A stretch of DNA of 64,000 nucleotides from contig JAEPRB010000204.1 of the NCBI GenBank assembly GCA_016758965.1, forward strand, positions 1-64,000. The letters are read 5' to 3'. This document shows, one piece after another, positions 48,674-61,188 of the stretch. Under the pieces are notes generated by a model that saw only the letters and a program-made list of their open reading frames with translations, had not been told where the DNA came from and did not search any database. The number at the start of each line of letters is the position of its first letter. The first letter of the stretch is position 1. The position numbers and the translations under genes are program-made. This stretch comes from Circinella minor. Lineage: Eukaryota > Mucoromycota > Mucoromycetes > Mucorales > Lichtheimiaceae.

Positions 48674-49967
48674 TTTAGTATTATCAATCTTCCTTTGTAA
48701 CCTTTCTCCTTCCTTCATTTGTACTTCTTTTCCTTTTCTATCTCCTTCATTAAATTCGCTTTTTCTTCTGTCCACCAACTCCTACTACCCCCTTTTACAA
48801 CGTCGCATCCCTTCCATGTTATTATTATTATTCTTATTATTATTTTATTATTTTATACTCTTAGTACCTTTTTTTTATTATTATTTCATCTAACACTCTT
48901 TTTCTTTCCTCCTCCACTTTGTACTAACAAATGTTTTCTTTTTCCTTTCATATATTATGTATATCATTTTTCCTTTTAAATTAAATAACAAATACTTTAC
49001 CGCTACTACCATTACTACTACTACTATTATTATTATTATTACTATCTAATCTATTATATATATATTTAGTTCTGCATGAATAACATATATTATCTGCATG
49101 CTTTGATTGGCCCATAATCTTTGGTTCTTTTCTATGCTAAGATATCAACCAATAAATGTCGCAATTACATTTTTAACACAGCTATTTCTCTCTATCCAAC
49201 CAACTTCTCCTACGAGCTAATAAGCTGAACAAAAAAAAAATTGGTCTCACAAATAACCAGTTCTTTTGGTAACAGTGTTTATATATCAAAAATTATGTCA
49301 AATATATGTCTAGTGTTAGCTAAGGGTCAACATTCTCATCTATTTTGCTTCTGTCAAAGTATCACAAGAAAAAAGAAAAAATTCTTCACAAACTAAATTT
49401 TTGTTTTATATCTATCTGCTCTTTTCTTAATCAAAATCTCATTCCCCTTCTTCCAGAAAAATCTAAATTCTCTCTCTATATTAAAACAAAGTAGTCTAAC
49501 TCAATGGGATACATATATTATAGTTAGAAAAGTGGGGGAAAAAAAAAAGAGTATTCTTTGCAAAATTCTTTCATTGCATTATGTACAAACAAAAAAGTCC
49601 TCCAAAAGAAACCACTGAATATATTCTTGGTTTGAGATAGGACTATAAATTATTCTATTTATCGAATGTAATTTACCAAAAAAAAAGAGAAGGGAAAAGG
49701 AGTAATATAATCTTTGGTCATTACCATGCAATTATTACACGTTTGGGATGTTTATCAAAAAAAAAGTTTCGGCACTTTTAATGTCCCGTATGCTGCATGC
49801 GTGGCGGAGAGAGAGAAAAAACACATAGAAGTTCGTGTTGCTGGATTTAAGATTATTTGCCCGGGAGTTGTGTAAAAAAGTGTGCAGATTTTCTTTTCTT
49901 TTATATCCTTTTTTTTTTTTTTGGTTCTTTCTTTCATTTATTATTATTGTTATTTATTTTTGCAGTC
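48674..49967. other. Intergenic region
   Basis: T/C-rich 3' flank of the membrane-protein gene with ATT/ACT trinucleotide runs (about 48815-49045), then AT-rich DNA up to the ENTH gene. No gene seen. Confidence 0.5.
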
Positions 49968-52257
49968 ATGAATAACTTTTCTAATCTGCAAATTCCTGAC
50001 TTGTGGGAAGTCAAGGTAAATTTTTTAGTATTCCTTGTTACTACGCGGAGAGCTTTTTCGTTTTGGGTTGTCATAGAGAAGAAAAAAAAAAAAAAAAAAA
50101 AAAAAAACTAACAAAAGTTTCCTTACTTTGTTGCCATGGCCTTTATTATACCCATTTATGAAATATACCTTTTTTTTTCTCTTATTTATAGGATGTCATT
50201 AATAAAGTGTAAGCATACCCTTTTTTTTTTCTTGTCAACTTTCTTTTTTTTTTTTTTTTTTTTGGCATATATCAAATTCAAGGAAATTTTAAAACTGATG
50301 AGGATATTTATAGGAAAAACGTGGTACTTAATTATACAGAGATGGAAGCTAAGGTTCATGAAGCAACCAATAATGAAGCTTGGGGAGCATCTAGTACTTT
50401 AATGCAGGAAATTGCTCAAGGCACTTATAACTAGTAAGCTTGTTTATTCCTTGCTTTTTTTTTTTTTTTTTTTCTGCTTATATATATAGAGTGAGGGGCG
50501 GTGTAGATACAATTGTCTTTTGAAAAACGGTAACTTATTTAAATTAATACATAGTCAATATTTCAATGAAATTATGCCAACTCTTTATAAACGTTTCACT
50601 GAAAAAGAAGCGAAACAATGGCGTCAAATTTACAAGGTAATTTGATTGATAATTCTCATAATATATATATGTATACAGATAAGCTACCTAGTTAATAATC
50701 TATCACTTAAAAAAGAATTAAATTAACCGTCATTGAAATAATATATAGGCCTTGGTACTCCTTGAATATCTTGTTAAGAATGGTTCTGAACGTGTTATTG
50801 ATGATGCACGTGCACATCTTTCAATGATTAAGATTATGCGAAACTTTCACTTTATTGATGAAAAAGGCAAGGACCAGGGTATTAATAGTAAGTATACTTG
50901 TTCTGTTTTTTATTTATTTAAAGATTTAAAAAAAATATATATATTTAAACTAAATACCATCGAAAAATAAAAAAAAAATTGTTATTATAGTTCGTAATCG
51001 GGCCAAGGAAATTGGTGAATTACTGAATGATACCGATAAAATTCGTACAGAACGTAAAAAAGCACGAGTTAATCGTAATAAGTACCAAGGTGTTGGTTCA
51101 GAAACAGTATCCATGGGTGGAGGTGGAGGCGGTTCACGCTTCGGTGGATTTGGTAGCGATAGTGCCGTGAATAGTAGTAATTTTGGATTCAGTGCTACAA
51201 ATGGAATTGGTGGTATCAGTTCAAGTGGTTCTACTGGTTATTATGATGAAGATGCTGGTGGTGGATCGAATCGATATGAAAGTAGCAAGTATGATGATTT
51301 TGATGATCTTCCTTCAGGTAGCAATAGCTCTGGTGGATATTCTTCATCTGCTCCTCCTACCAAATCTTCTAATTCAGCCAAACAACAGTCAACTAAAAAA
51401 GAAATGAATCTATTTGATTTTGATGAACCCAAGACCAGTGGTGGTGGAAATGAAGATGATTGGGGAGATTTTGCTTCTGGAAGTGGTGCAGCTACTACAA
51501 GTGCAAATGGTAACAAACAAAAAACTTATAATTAGCATAACAAACAAAAGAAGAAAAAAAATATGAGTGACTTTACTAAATGCAGTAATTTTTTTTTTTC
51601 ATTTCAGATGACTTTGACGATTTTCAATCGGCACCACCCACTGCTACTTCAACTACTACAACGACATCGACAAGCAACAAACCAAAAAATACCAATGATC
51701 TATTTGATCTTTTAGGTAATGATGTATTCACTTCTCCATCATCCAACACAACACCGCCACCACCAGCTTCTATTACTACTGCTTCTTCATCACTTGTTCA
51801 AGCAACATCAACAACAGTAACGGCACCTGTCGTTCCATCTCCTACGATCATGTCACGTCCACTTTCACCTTCCAGTAACAATAATAGTCGACCTGCATCT
51901 ATGCAAGGATTTGCACCTGTCACTCCCATTAGTGCTAACAACTACAACACAAATAGTAATAATAATAATAATAATAGTAATAGTTCAACACCTTCTGTTA
52001 AATCATCAGAATTACCAGCAACTGGTATTTGGTCACAAGCATCAGCGTTTGTATCATTGGATTCACTTGGTAAATCAAGTGGACCTGCCAAGCCAACAGT
52101 AGGACCTTCAATGAATGCAATGAAAACGTCAAGTGCTAATGCAGGCTGGCAAGCATGGGCAACTTCAAATCAACCTGCAACACCTACTTCTAATTCTTCT
52201 TCAATTCCTCCCACAAATAACAAACAATCAAGCCCTTTTGATGATCTTTTGTCTTAA
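49968..52257 (+). CDS. ENT3: ENTH-domain clathrin adaptor, Ent3/epsinR-like (seven exons)
   Basis: Adaptor for clathrin-mediated traffic between trans-Golgi and endosomes; ENTH domains bind phosphoinositides and SNARE cargo. Exons 49968-50015, 50192-50208, 50314-50433, 50555-50636, 50749-50887, 50991-51509 and 51608-52257 give 1575 nt, 524 aa. Exon 2 is only 17 nt. The ENTH domain is about residues 10-145, with NYTEMEAKVHEATNNEAWG, SSTLMQEIAQGTYNY, ALVLLEYLVKNGSERVIDDA and FHFIDEKGKDQGINIRNRA; the last two are typical of Ent3 and human epsinR. The rest is disordered and Gly/Ser/Asn/Thr-rich, with acidic-aromatic peptides such as YDDFDDLPSG, DDWGDFASG and DDFDDFQ, which resemble gamma-ear/GGA-binding motifs, and NLFDF / DLFDLLG, which resemble clathrin boxes. 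No ubiquitin-interacting motif is seen. Identity as an ENTH adaptor is very secure; Ent3 versus another epsin is likely. Confidence 0.93.
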
Positions 52258-52503
52258 TTTATCTTTTTTTTTTTTTCTTTAGAATTTCAACAAATTTATC
52301 CTAAATCCTTTCTCTTTTAAAGCAACAACAAAGTTCTTTATTTTCTCTATCTTACTCTCTCCCCTCCACCCCTTCAAACAATCTACTATCTCCCCTTTCC
52401 CCCCCCCACCCCACCTCCCCCTTTTTTTTTATTACCAAAAATGAAAAATTTGAGATGATAATATTCTGTATATCCCACCAAAAAAAAAAAATCAATGTTA
52501 AAG

Positions 52504-52542
<39 letters not shown>

Positions 52543-52804
52543 GACAATTATGGGTTGCTTTTTTTTTTTTTTTGAAAATCGAAAAAGAAAAGAAAAAAAA
52601 AAGTGCTTTGTTACTCAAATGGTGTGTTTGAAAAAGTTTATTTGGAATATTAGCAAACTATATATAAAAAAAAAAAAGGAAACAGACTGTTAATAGGTTA
52701 GATGACAATAAAACAAAAGAGGTAAAGGTATGCAACAGAAAAAAAGATAAAATGTTGGTAATTGTGTGTGAAATGGATAAGAGGGTGTATAAATTTGTTT
52801 CGTA

Positions 52805-52841
<37 letters not shown>

Positions 52842-53110
52842 TGTGTTCATGTGTATTGATTTTTTTCCCTTGGATAAAAAGGGCTGAGAGAGTTACATTG
52901 ATGATAATGGTCGTTAAACGAAAAGAAGAAAAGAAGGGGAGAATGGAGTGATTGGTGAAAAGAAAAATTGATGACAATAATGATAATGAGATGTGTGCTT
53001 CGTATGGGCGGGGGTGGAAGTAAAAAAAAAAAAAAGAATAGTTGTCGTAGGAGAAAGTAAAGAGGAGCTAAGTAGTAAAAGAAGAGGAGGTTATATTTTT
53101 TGGGGGGATA
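52258..53110. other. Convergent intergenic region with two long TA microsatellites
   Basis: Between the convergent ENTH and homeodomain genes. Contains TA runs at about 52506-52539 and 52809-52838 and CT/GA-rich stretches (52350-52430, 52900-53060), consistent with 3' UTR or terminator DNA. No gene. Confidence 0.55.
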
Positions 53111-54250
53111 TCACATTTTCAAAACAGTTGTAGTAGTTGTTATATTGTTGTTATTATTATCGGTGGGTGATGAAGGTTGTGGTAAAGGCGATGATAATGA
53201 CGATGTTGATATTTGTGGCAGTACTTGTTGAGATGGTGATGATGTTGTTACGGATGAAGGAATATTGGTAGAAGCAGAAGGAGAAGAAGGACATGTAATA
53301 GAAGAAATGATATTATGATTGTCGCTAGTGCTATCTTTTTCATTGAATTCGGTCATATCATGAAGTGCACACCATTGTAAAAAATCATCATAACTATTAA
53401 CATGACCTTGAGCTACTAATCGTTGAAATGCTTTGAGTTCAGGACGAAAACGACGTTTTTGATTTGAAAACCAATAAGTGATTTTGCGTGATTTAAGTCC
53501 TGTTTGTTTTTCAATACGGCGTCTTTCCGGCTTACTCAATTTCCGACCATTGCCGTATACTTCAAAAAACATGGTTTTCAAATAATGAGTGGTCTTTTCA
53601 TCATAAGATGTTTCTGTTCGTCGTCGTGTTGCCCTCTTTTTCATTACTGTGGTATGTGCTGATAAGTTGAGTGACAACTTTTTTTGAAAATGTGTCTGAG
53701 GTAATGGCACTTGTTTTTGTTGTCCTCCATTAACTGAACATTGATTGTTGTCAATGTTGCTGCTGTTATCATCTTTATCATGAATAACAATACTTTCTTC
53801 GTCATCGTCTTCATCGTCACCGTCACCTTCATCAAGAATATCATCGTCATCCATTAGAATATCATCCATTTCATCATCTGTTGATAATTCATCATGCTCT
53901 TCATAAGTATTGTTATTATGCTGTTGTCGTTTATTATATCTCTCATGTTGTGATAATAGTTTTCGTTTGGTTGTTATTATTGTGGAACAAGAAGAAGTTG
54001 AAGTTGAAGAAAGTGGTGGTGATAATTCTGTTGTTGGTACTGTTCTTGCTGCAGTTGGAGGAGGCGACAAGGATGGAGAAGGTGAAAGTGGACGTTGTGG
54101 TGGTTTTGTATTTGTAGTAGTGGCAACAACAGGTCGTCGAGCGACTGGTTTTACAACAGGAGGCATATTACAACGACAAAACTCCTTATCGCGTACAGCA
54201 GAAATGACGCCTCGTAAATGAACTCTAGCTAATGAAGCAGATGTGTCCAT
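53111..54250 (-). CDS. Homeodomain transcription factor
   Basis: Intronless, 379 aa, a nuclear DNA-binding protein by family. A canonical-length homeodomain lies at about residues 213-272, with the recognition helix SRKITYWFSNQKRR. The invariant Trp48, Phe49 and Asn51 equivalents are Trp260, Phe261 and Asn263. The specificity position 50 is Ser, and position 53, usually Arg, is Lys. A basic stretch (KKRATRRR) just before it may be a nuclear signal. Residues 120-155 are very acidic (DDILMDDDDILDEGDGDDED), like an activation or interaction region. The N-terminal 90 residues are Pro/Ser/Thr-rich with a small CRC motif, and the C-terminal 90 are Ser/Thr/Asn-rich. Target genes are unknown. GA repeats lie about 140-160 bp upstream of the start. 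Confidence 0.88.
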   Translation of the reverse strand: MDTSASLARVHLRGVISAVRDKEFCRCNMPPVVKPVARRPVVATTTNTKPPQRPLSPSPSLSPPPTAARTVPTTELSPPLSSTSTSSCSTIITTKRKLLSQHERYNKRQQHNNNTYEEHDELSTDDEMDDILMDDDDILDEGDGDDEDDDEESIVIHDKDDNSSNIDNNQCSVNGGQQKQVPLPQTHFQKKLSLNLSAHTTVMKKRATRRRTETSYDEKTTHYLKTMFFEVYGNGRKLSKPERRRIEKQTGLKSRKITYWFSNQKRRFRPELKAFQRLVAQGHVNSYDDFLQWCALHDMTEFNEKDSTSDNHNIISSITCPSSPSASTNIPSSVTTSSPSQQVLPQISTSSLSSPLPQPSSPTDNNNNNITTTTTVLKM

Positions 54251-54753
54251 TAAAAAGAGAAAAAAAGAAAGGGAAAAAGTAAGAAAAGAAAAAACGAGAT
54301 GGGGTTTTTATAATTAGTAAAAAAAAAAAAAAAAAGTGTTGCTTATTTGTTCACTACAAACAAGAGAGAAGAAATAAAAAAAAAAGGGGGGGAGAGAGAG
54401 AGAGAGAGAGAAAGGGAGGAAAAAAGAAGGAAGAAAAAAAAAAGAGTTGGGAAAAAAAAGAGTAAAAAGCTTCGGGGGAGAAGGGGTAATAATTACTTAT
54501 GCATTCGTATCTTAATAATTAGCACTGACGACATTTTTTAATAGTGTGCAAAAACGAAGAGTATCCCTATCTATTTTTTTATTTTTTTTGCCCCATTGAC
54601 AACATCGTATAATGTAACTAACATAAACTTTTTCTCCTTTTCTATTTATTATTATTATATATAACCCCCAAATTTATGGTTCTTGTTTAAAAGAGTATGT
54701 TTTATTATGAATAATATACTTTTTTTTTTTTTTTTTTTACAAAATATAAAGTT
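54251..54753. promoter_or_regulatory. Homeobox-gene upstream region with GA repeat
   Basis: A purine-rich tract with a GA run (54392-54411) followed by A/G-rich sequence lies upstream of the minus-strand homeodomain gene. It could be promoter or 5' UTR. The open frame through it is low-complexity Lys/Arg/Glu and is not a gene. Confidence 0.4.
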
Positions 54754-56174
54754 TTACTCAAACTCTTCATCAAAGACTTTCACACCCCAATCAGGACGGA
54801 CAAACCGCTTTCCGTGAGTCTTATGAAGCTCATTGATCTGCTGAGTTTCTTCGGCTGACAATTCAATTAAATCAGCATTTGCTTTAACTCTCTAAAATTA
54901 TAATATTTTGTGAGTTAAAAAAAAATCACTCCTTTTTTTTTTTTTCATTATCTCAACAACAAAAATAATAAAACATTTACCTCAGCATTAACACTTTTGG
55001 GTAAAATGCTTGAACGAGACAAACCCCAAGATAAAACGATTTGAGCTGGAGATTTATTATGAGCAGTTGCAATCTTACCAACGATTTCATCGCTCAATAA
55101 GATTGAGTCAGTTGAACCCAAAGGTGAGTAAGCAGTAACATGAATATTCTTGGAATTACAATAGTCCAATAATTTTTGTTGTGGGTTATAAGCTGTAATA
55201 TAATATAATGTCATATATTTTTTTTAATATTAGTATAAAAAGAAACCTGTCATTTTTTATTTTTATTTTTATTTTTTTGGTTCCTGACATATTGACATGA
55301 ATATGTTCGTTCCTGAAATAAAATTAAAAAGGTGAAGAAAGAAGGATAAGATTAAAAAACTTACGATGAAGTTCAACTTGATTTACTGCAGGAACAACCT
55401 TTGCAGTCTTGAGTAATTCTTCTAATATAGGGATAGGATGATTGGAGACACCAATAGCTTTAAGTTTATCCTTGTTTTCTTCGAATACTTTTTCAAGTGC
55501 TGTCCAAGTAATCGAAGGAGTTACTGTAGTATCGATATCACGAGTACCGTCAGGTAAACGTGGGATAGCAACACCTTGTTCTGGATTTAATCCAACAGGC
55601 CAATGCAACAAGATTAAATCAATATATTCAATATCAAGACGATCCAAAGAAATTTTAAATCCTTCAGAAACCTTTTCAGGACGGAAAAAAGTTGGCCAAA
55701 TCTTGGTAGTGACGAAAATATCTTTACGTTCTAAACCATTTTCAGCTAAAGCTTCGCGAATAGCTTTGCCTACTTCAGCTTCATTACCATACTATTATAT
55801 ATATATGTGTGTGTGTGTGTAAAATACAATTGATTATATTAATATACCCACATACACATGATTATTTTTTTTTGTTGATAACAAATACAGTTAAACAGAA
55901 AAGTATATATTACACCAAATGCAGTATCGATATGACGATAGCCAGCAGCAATAGCAGTCTTGACTGCTGCTTCAACTTCACCAGGAGCTGCTTTCCAGGT
56001 ACCAAGCCCAATAGCTGGCATAGAAGCTCCAGTGTTGCTAAATAGTAACATTATTGCATGAATATTTTTTTTTTTAGTTTATATGTTCAGAGCGATCCCC
56101 TTTTTCTTTAGCGTACATGCACCGGTTTTCATATAAATAACCACTTACAGTTTATAAACTTTGTTTAAAGCCAT
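54754..56174 (-). CDS. Aldo-keto reductase (five exons)
   Basis: NADPH-dependent carbonyl reductase of the aldo-keto reductase superfamily, most like glycerol/arabinose-type fungal AKRs; exact substrate unknown. Exons 56174-56149, 56037-55914, 55791-55365, 55192-54981 and 54891-54754 give 927 nt, 308 aa, the normal family length. The catalytic tetrad is present: Asp46 (HIDTAFG), Tyr51 (YGNEAEVG), Lys80 (VTTKIWPT) and His113 (ILLHWPVG). Also seen: LGTWKA near the N-terminus, VNQVELHPYNPQ, and the cofactor-binding [13 protein letters not shown] region spanning the last intron. Intron 2 falls directly before the catalytic Tyr and is TA/TG-rich. Expected to be cytosolic, with no targeting signal seen. 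The start MALNKVYKL comes from a 26-nt first exon, supported by an in-phase join to [14 protein letters not shown]. Confidence 0.93.
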
Positions 56175-56558
56175 ATTTTACAAAAAAAGAAAAATGAGAA
56201 TTATAATGTGAAAGAAGATCAAAGAAACAAGAATGGAAGAAGAAAAAGAAAAGGGTGTGAGTGAAAGAATTATAACGTTATATAACAGTTTTTTTTTTTT
56301 TTTTGTGTAAGATCTCAACTCTCACGATCTTACTTTGGATAATTTCGGAACGGCGGAAAATTTTAAGGGACTTTTTTCATCATATGTTATTCTCCTTGTA
56401 AAACTTCATTAATGCGCAGTGTGTATTATGAGCAGCACAAAAAAAAAAACCATGTTTTATTTTATTTTTTTTGAGCAATAATATTATCTAATATTACCTA
56501 ACCAGTAGTAGTAATAATAGTATTGATTAATAATGCAATGGATACATTTCTTTTTTTT
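56175..56558. other. Spacer between reductase and phosphatase genes
   Basis: Upstream region of the reductase gene and 3' flank of the phosphatase gene. AT-rich; no gene. Confidence 0.5.
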
Positions 56559-59500
56559 TCATTCATCTGTTACGTGCTGTACATTCCAATTTTTGGCTTC
56601 AAGTTGCTTGATAGCATTATCTATACTACATTTTTTATAATCTGCAATATATTGACTTTTGCAATCTTGAATAATTGTTTCCAACTTTTTATCCCATGTA
56701 GTTGCAACTAATTTTGCAGTCTTTTCACAATCCATTCTTCTTACGGTCTTGATAGCCACCTCAAACCCAGCACTCACTGGACGATGATCAGAAGCCTTAA
56801 CTTCATGACGTCGATAAAATTCTGCATTGGGACAAGCTGTTTCTGGGGTTCGATACAAGATTCTATCGCACCATGCAGGAACACGTTGTTTTTCTGAGGT
56901 ATCATAACGATCTGTGCCTGGATCGTACTTGTAAGTAGGATCAAATCGTATGGGTGCTTCTCGAAATAGTGATAATTTTAATAATGGATTCGATTGTCGT
57001 TGTTTATAAAGTTGATCATGAAGTTGAAGTTCTCGATAAGCCATGGTTCGATTTTCTTCTTTAAACCAATCCAATACATCTTTTTTTGTCCACGTATCGA
57101 TTCGGTAATTTAAATCCCCGTGAACAAAACAATGCTCATGATCCAAGATAATGGTGTCATCATTATCACTTATCATCGAATCCATCCCACTCGCAATACC
57201 AGTAACACTAGTGTTGCCGATGGTACTGGTATCCTTTTTAAATTTTGCAGATTTAAAGATTCCATCCACGTCGGCATTACGTTGTTCCGCTCTCGATTGA
57301 CCTGCCGCTAAATGACAATTGACAAAACAAACGGACGAATCATCCAATGCAAATCGTATGGCAACAGCACCCTTATTTCCATGCCAACACTTGTTCATGA
57401 CTTTTAATCCAGTTTTGACCACAGTAGACCGACAATCTTTAATTCTTAATTGTTGGTCATGTTTTACAAAGATAAGACTAAATAAGCCAACTAAATGTTC
57501 AGTTTTCAATAAAGTATAGTTACGCTCTTGTAACACAGAAGTGATATGTTTTCGCCATGCACTGTATTGTGGAATAGCAGCTGCCTGTGCAAGTGATTCA
57601 GCATCCACATTGCTCCAGTTACTTATATTCGTAATCGCTGGAGCGGACCAATCAAGTTTATCTTGTTTTTTTCGAGGTAAAAATAATGATCCTGTATAAT
57701 ATGTATCGTAATTCTTTTTTTTGTTAACTTAAAACTATTTATCTTCATCCCGTCCCTTGAAACACATAAATGTAAAAATAACTTCTTTTTTTTTTTTTGG
57801 ATAAACATACGTGCTGTTTGGCGTTTAGATTCAAGATCTACAATTTCTTGTAAACCTATCACAATAATATCTGCATCGCGCATACTTGTAAGCCATTCTT
57901 CCACCAATTTTTTATCTTGGCCTGTAATGGTATCTGGGCTGAGAGCATCAATATTCCATGTTGAAATCTGTATTCTTGTTTTTCGATAATCACAATATGT
58001 TTCTTCGAGATCTTTCATATGTTGATCTATTGAATAATAACGCAGATTGTGCAATTAATACATTATAGTAGCAATGAATATATATATACATGCGTCTGTG
58101 TAATACCTTTTTGATATTCTGATAATAAACCATCCCAAATAATCACATTCCCTTGGTGATCCGCACTGATGACCTGCACCAATGGTTTCTCATTTGAGGA
58201 AGAAGTAATCAGTCCCAATTCATCCACAGTAAACATGGTAATTGGACCTTGATGAGCCTGCCACATTTTAACTAATTTCCATTGTTCATCGGAAGAGATA
58301 TCATAAACATAAATCATTCCTGTACGATACCCAATCCAAAGATAACGATCCAAAGATAATGCCATAGCCGATACTCCATAGGTTGGAACGGCTACTTGTA
58401 ATATTTGTTCCCATTTCTCAATACTCCATACACTAATTCGACCATGTATGTGAGCACACGCAAGTCGTCCCTGAGGTAAGGCCAATAATTGGGTAACTTG
58501 CCCCAGCTCGTTTGGAATACGAATAACACGATATGGAAGTTCTACTTTAACTTGTTGCATTGAAGAAGAATAAAAGGGTACGAAACGATAAAAATCAATG
58601 GTGTCGCCTGCTGTCATTGCTAACACATGGTAGTGTAGACGTTTTAGTACGACAGCTGATATAGCTTTTGGTGTAACACGATGCCGATATCCTTCATGAT
58701 TAATAGATTTATGATCCAAATTATCGTAATCGTGTATCATAGGCCATCGTAATAGTAATCCTCCATCATCAATAGTCCATAACTCATTATTATCCACTCG
58801 TAAAATATGATTGACTGCATATTCATGATGATGTAATTCTGCTAAAAGTTTATTATTATTGTTATTATTTTTATGCTGTTGTTGCTGCATTTTGGTATCC
58901 ATGACAACAACATGACCATCATCTAATCCAGCCCATAAATAATTTCCTGAAAAGGTATAAGCCAATGAACATATACGATCTACACCGGAGCTATCAGTAC
59001 TTGGTGTAATGGATATGGTAACATTGGGTCGTTCAACAACATGTTCCCATGCTTTAACGGTATGTGAAGCTGTAGCAAGTCGACCTTGACATGCAGCAAT
59101 AGCCCGTAATGTCCGTCGATGATGAGATGGGATTGTTTTTACATGAGGTGGTAATCGATCAAAATGTTGCATATTTGGAAATTGACAAGTAATACTATTA
59201 TTATTAATATTACTGGGTGATAATACTCTACGTTGTTGAGATGATAAGGATGTTGTTGGTGAAATAATAGCTGTCGCTGATACTGATGCGACTATTTCTT
59301 CTGAATCTATTAGATACATCCCACCACTACCTTTAGATAGACTTTTCGATGGTGGTAGAGGAGGTAAGGGTAAATCTTCTTTAAATCCAGGAACAACATG
59401 TATAGTACGTGAACGAGGTCGAGGTGGTAATGGCGGTGTTGTAGGACGTTCTATGATATTTGCCGTTGCTGTTGTTCTTATTTTAGGAGATAACGGGGTT

Positions 59501-59827
59501 GATGTTGTACCTGATTTTTTTTTATTATTATTTATGCAAAAACAATTTAGCAAATATACACAAGAAAAAAAGTTATTGTTCTTTTTAAATTATTTTACCA
59601 TTTTCATTTGGTTGATTTACTACATCGATCTCTGTTAAATGTTGCTGTAAAGATTCCTCGGGTGGTGTTATCAATTGTGGATATTGTTGATGTTCCAATA
59701 AAATGTCATGACTATTTGAATGAAAACGTAAAGACTGGTTGTCTACAGGTAAACTTATGCGATTGGCGGTTTTTTTATTTTTATTATTATTATTATGGTT
59801 ATTATAAGTGACTTTTGTAGAAGCCAT
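56559..59827 (-). CDS. WD40-repeat inositol-polyphosphate 5-phosphatase (four exons)
   Basis: Likely removes the 5-phosphate from phosphoinositides or inositol phosphates in signalling and membrane traffic. Exons 59827-59599, 59510-58107, 58026-57811 and 57691-56559 give 2982 nt, 993 aa. Residues 1 to about 190 are low-complexity, with a Pro-rich PPLPPRPRSR / LPLPPLPPSK stretch that could bind SH3 domains. Residues about 190-545 form a beta-propeller of WD40-like repeats (for example YLWAGLDDGHVVVMDTK, VISADHQGNVIIWDGL). The IPPc (DNase I-like) domain runs from about 560: ISTWNID, VIGLQEIVDL, GNKGAVAIRF, CFVNCHLAAGQ, FVHGDLNYRID, RVPAWCDRILYR, ASDHRPVSAGF, so all catalytic motifs are present. 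WD40 + IPPc architecture is known in other eukaryotes, for example plants. No C-terminal membrane or CAAX anchor is seen. Confidence 0.92.
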
Positions 59828-60960
59828 GACTAGAAGAGAGAAAGCGAGTAAATGGGACGAAAAGAGGAATGGGTATATAAATGTAGAGGTTAACTAAGAA
59901 GAAAAAGAGCAAAAAAAAAAAAAAAAAGTAAGACCGTTTTTGTTTAGTTTTTGGAAGAAGAATAAGGGAAACACACGACCACTTCCTTTCGCTTTTATCT
60001 CACTATAATCTGTTGGTTATAATATTGTCTCCTGAGCAAAAATAAAAATAAAATAAAAGGAAGCTTCAATCCCTTCTCGGCAAAATGGGTGTAAATCGGT
60101 GAGACAGGTCCCCGGGGGGGTTGTGATTGTCGAAAATTGTAGGGCACGTGGTTCAAACCAAAAAAACATCTTTCCCCGTTTAACATTCATTTGTTTTCTT
60201 GGCTCTTGTACATTAATATCATAAAATGTTATTGGGCTGCGAGCATTTTTTTTTCCCTTCTTTTTCATCATAGTGTTGATCATTCATAGGTGAAAACTCA
60301 TATGCGTAGCACTGTTTTTCCCTCCTTTTCTTATCATCCTTATTTAACGAGGGCATCCATTTTTAGAAACAATGATAGCTAGTGTATTTTTTTTTTCTTG
60401 CTGAGTACAACAAACAAACTTATTATAAATGATGGTTGCGCTATTTCGTATTATTCATCACTGTCGAATAACTTTTATATATGGTTGCTTTCATTATTTC
60501 AAGCTTTTAATAATACTTTGTCATCATCAACTGGTATATCAATAATATATAGAATCATAACTGCTGATGAGGTTGATGATAGACTCACATTCTATAAATG
60601 GTAAATTTTATTATGTCAAACTTTAGCAATATTAAAGAAAAAAAACGTTGAATACTCAACAAGCCATGTACCACTTTGGTTTTTTGAGTTATGATAATCA
60701 TTGAATCTTTGATACTAGTTCGTCTCAAGACAACTCGCATAATTCAGAATCATATACAGGATAGGTATATGATTACCAAATAATAAATTGAATATCCTAC
60801 TAAATGTGATTCGTTCTTAGCAATTTGTTGTTAATATTGCTTTTCGTCTGATCAAAAAAAAAACAACTATACTATTATTAGGTGTAACGAATAAAGAAAA
60901 AAAAAGTGAAAATATGACAAAACTTTCATTATAAAAATGACAATAATGGTGATCTGAAAA
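59828..60960. other. Upstream region of the phosphatase gene and AT-rich spacer
   Basis: A GA-rich 5' flank just upstream of the phosphatase start, a small G/C cluster at 60110-60121, then AT-rich DNA. The open frames at 59995-60283 and 60398-60604 do not look protein-coding to me. Confidence 0.45.
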
Positions 60961-60974
60961 AAAGCTATTGACTT

Positions 60975-61188
60975 GGCGAAGCAATAATATGTTTGTTCAA
61001 CAAATCTCGACCCACTCTAGAAGACATTGTAAAAACAACGATAAATCGATTTGATAAACTAACGGTGGATCTCCTTGAAACGAAAATGGAATTATTTAAA
61101 TTATGAGTCAAAGTATGGAGTACATAAAAAGGGAACTATGTATTTTGAAAATTTGTAGGCTACGTCATAATGTGGTCCAAAAGATCCA
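60975..61188 (+). pseudogene. Small decayed coding relic, helical protein fragment
   Basis: From about 60975 a frame reads RPTLEDIVKTTINRFDKLTV followed by DLLETKMELFKL and a TGA. A one-base shift then continues as MSQSMEYIKRELCILK ... RHNVVQKIQ to a TAA. The pattern is amphipathic and helical and stands out from the surrounding AT-rich DNA, so I read it as a frameshifted fragment of an older gene or mobile element. Family unknown. Confidence 0.35.

Noticed and set aside
54347..54541. Lys/Arg/Glu-rich open frame over GA repeats
   Set aside because: Simple-sequence artefact in a promoter-like region.
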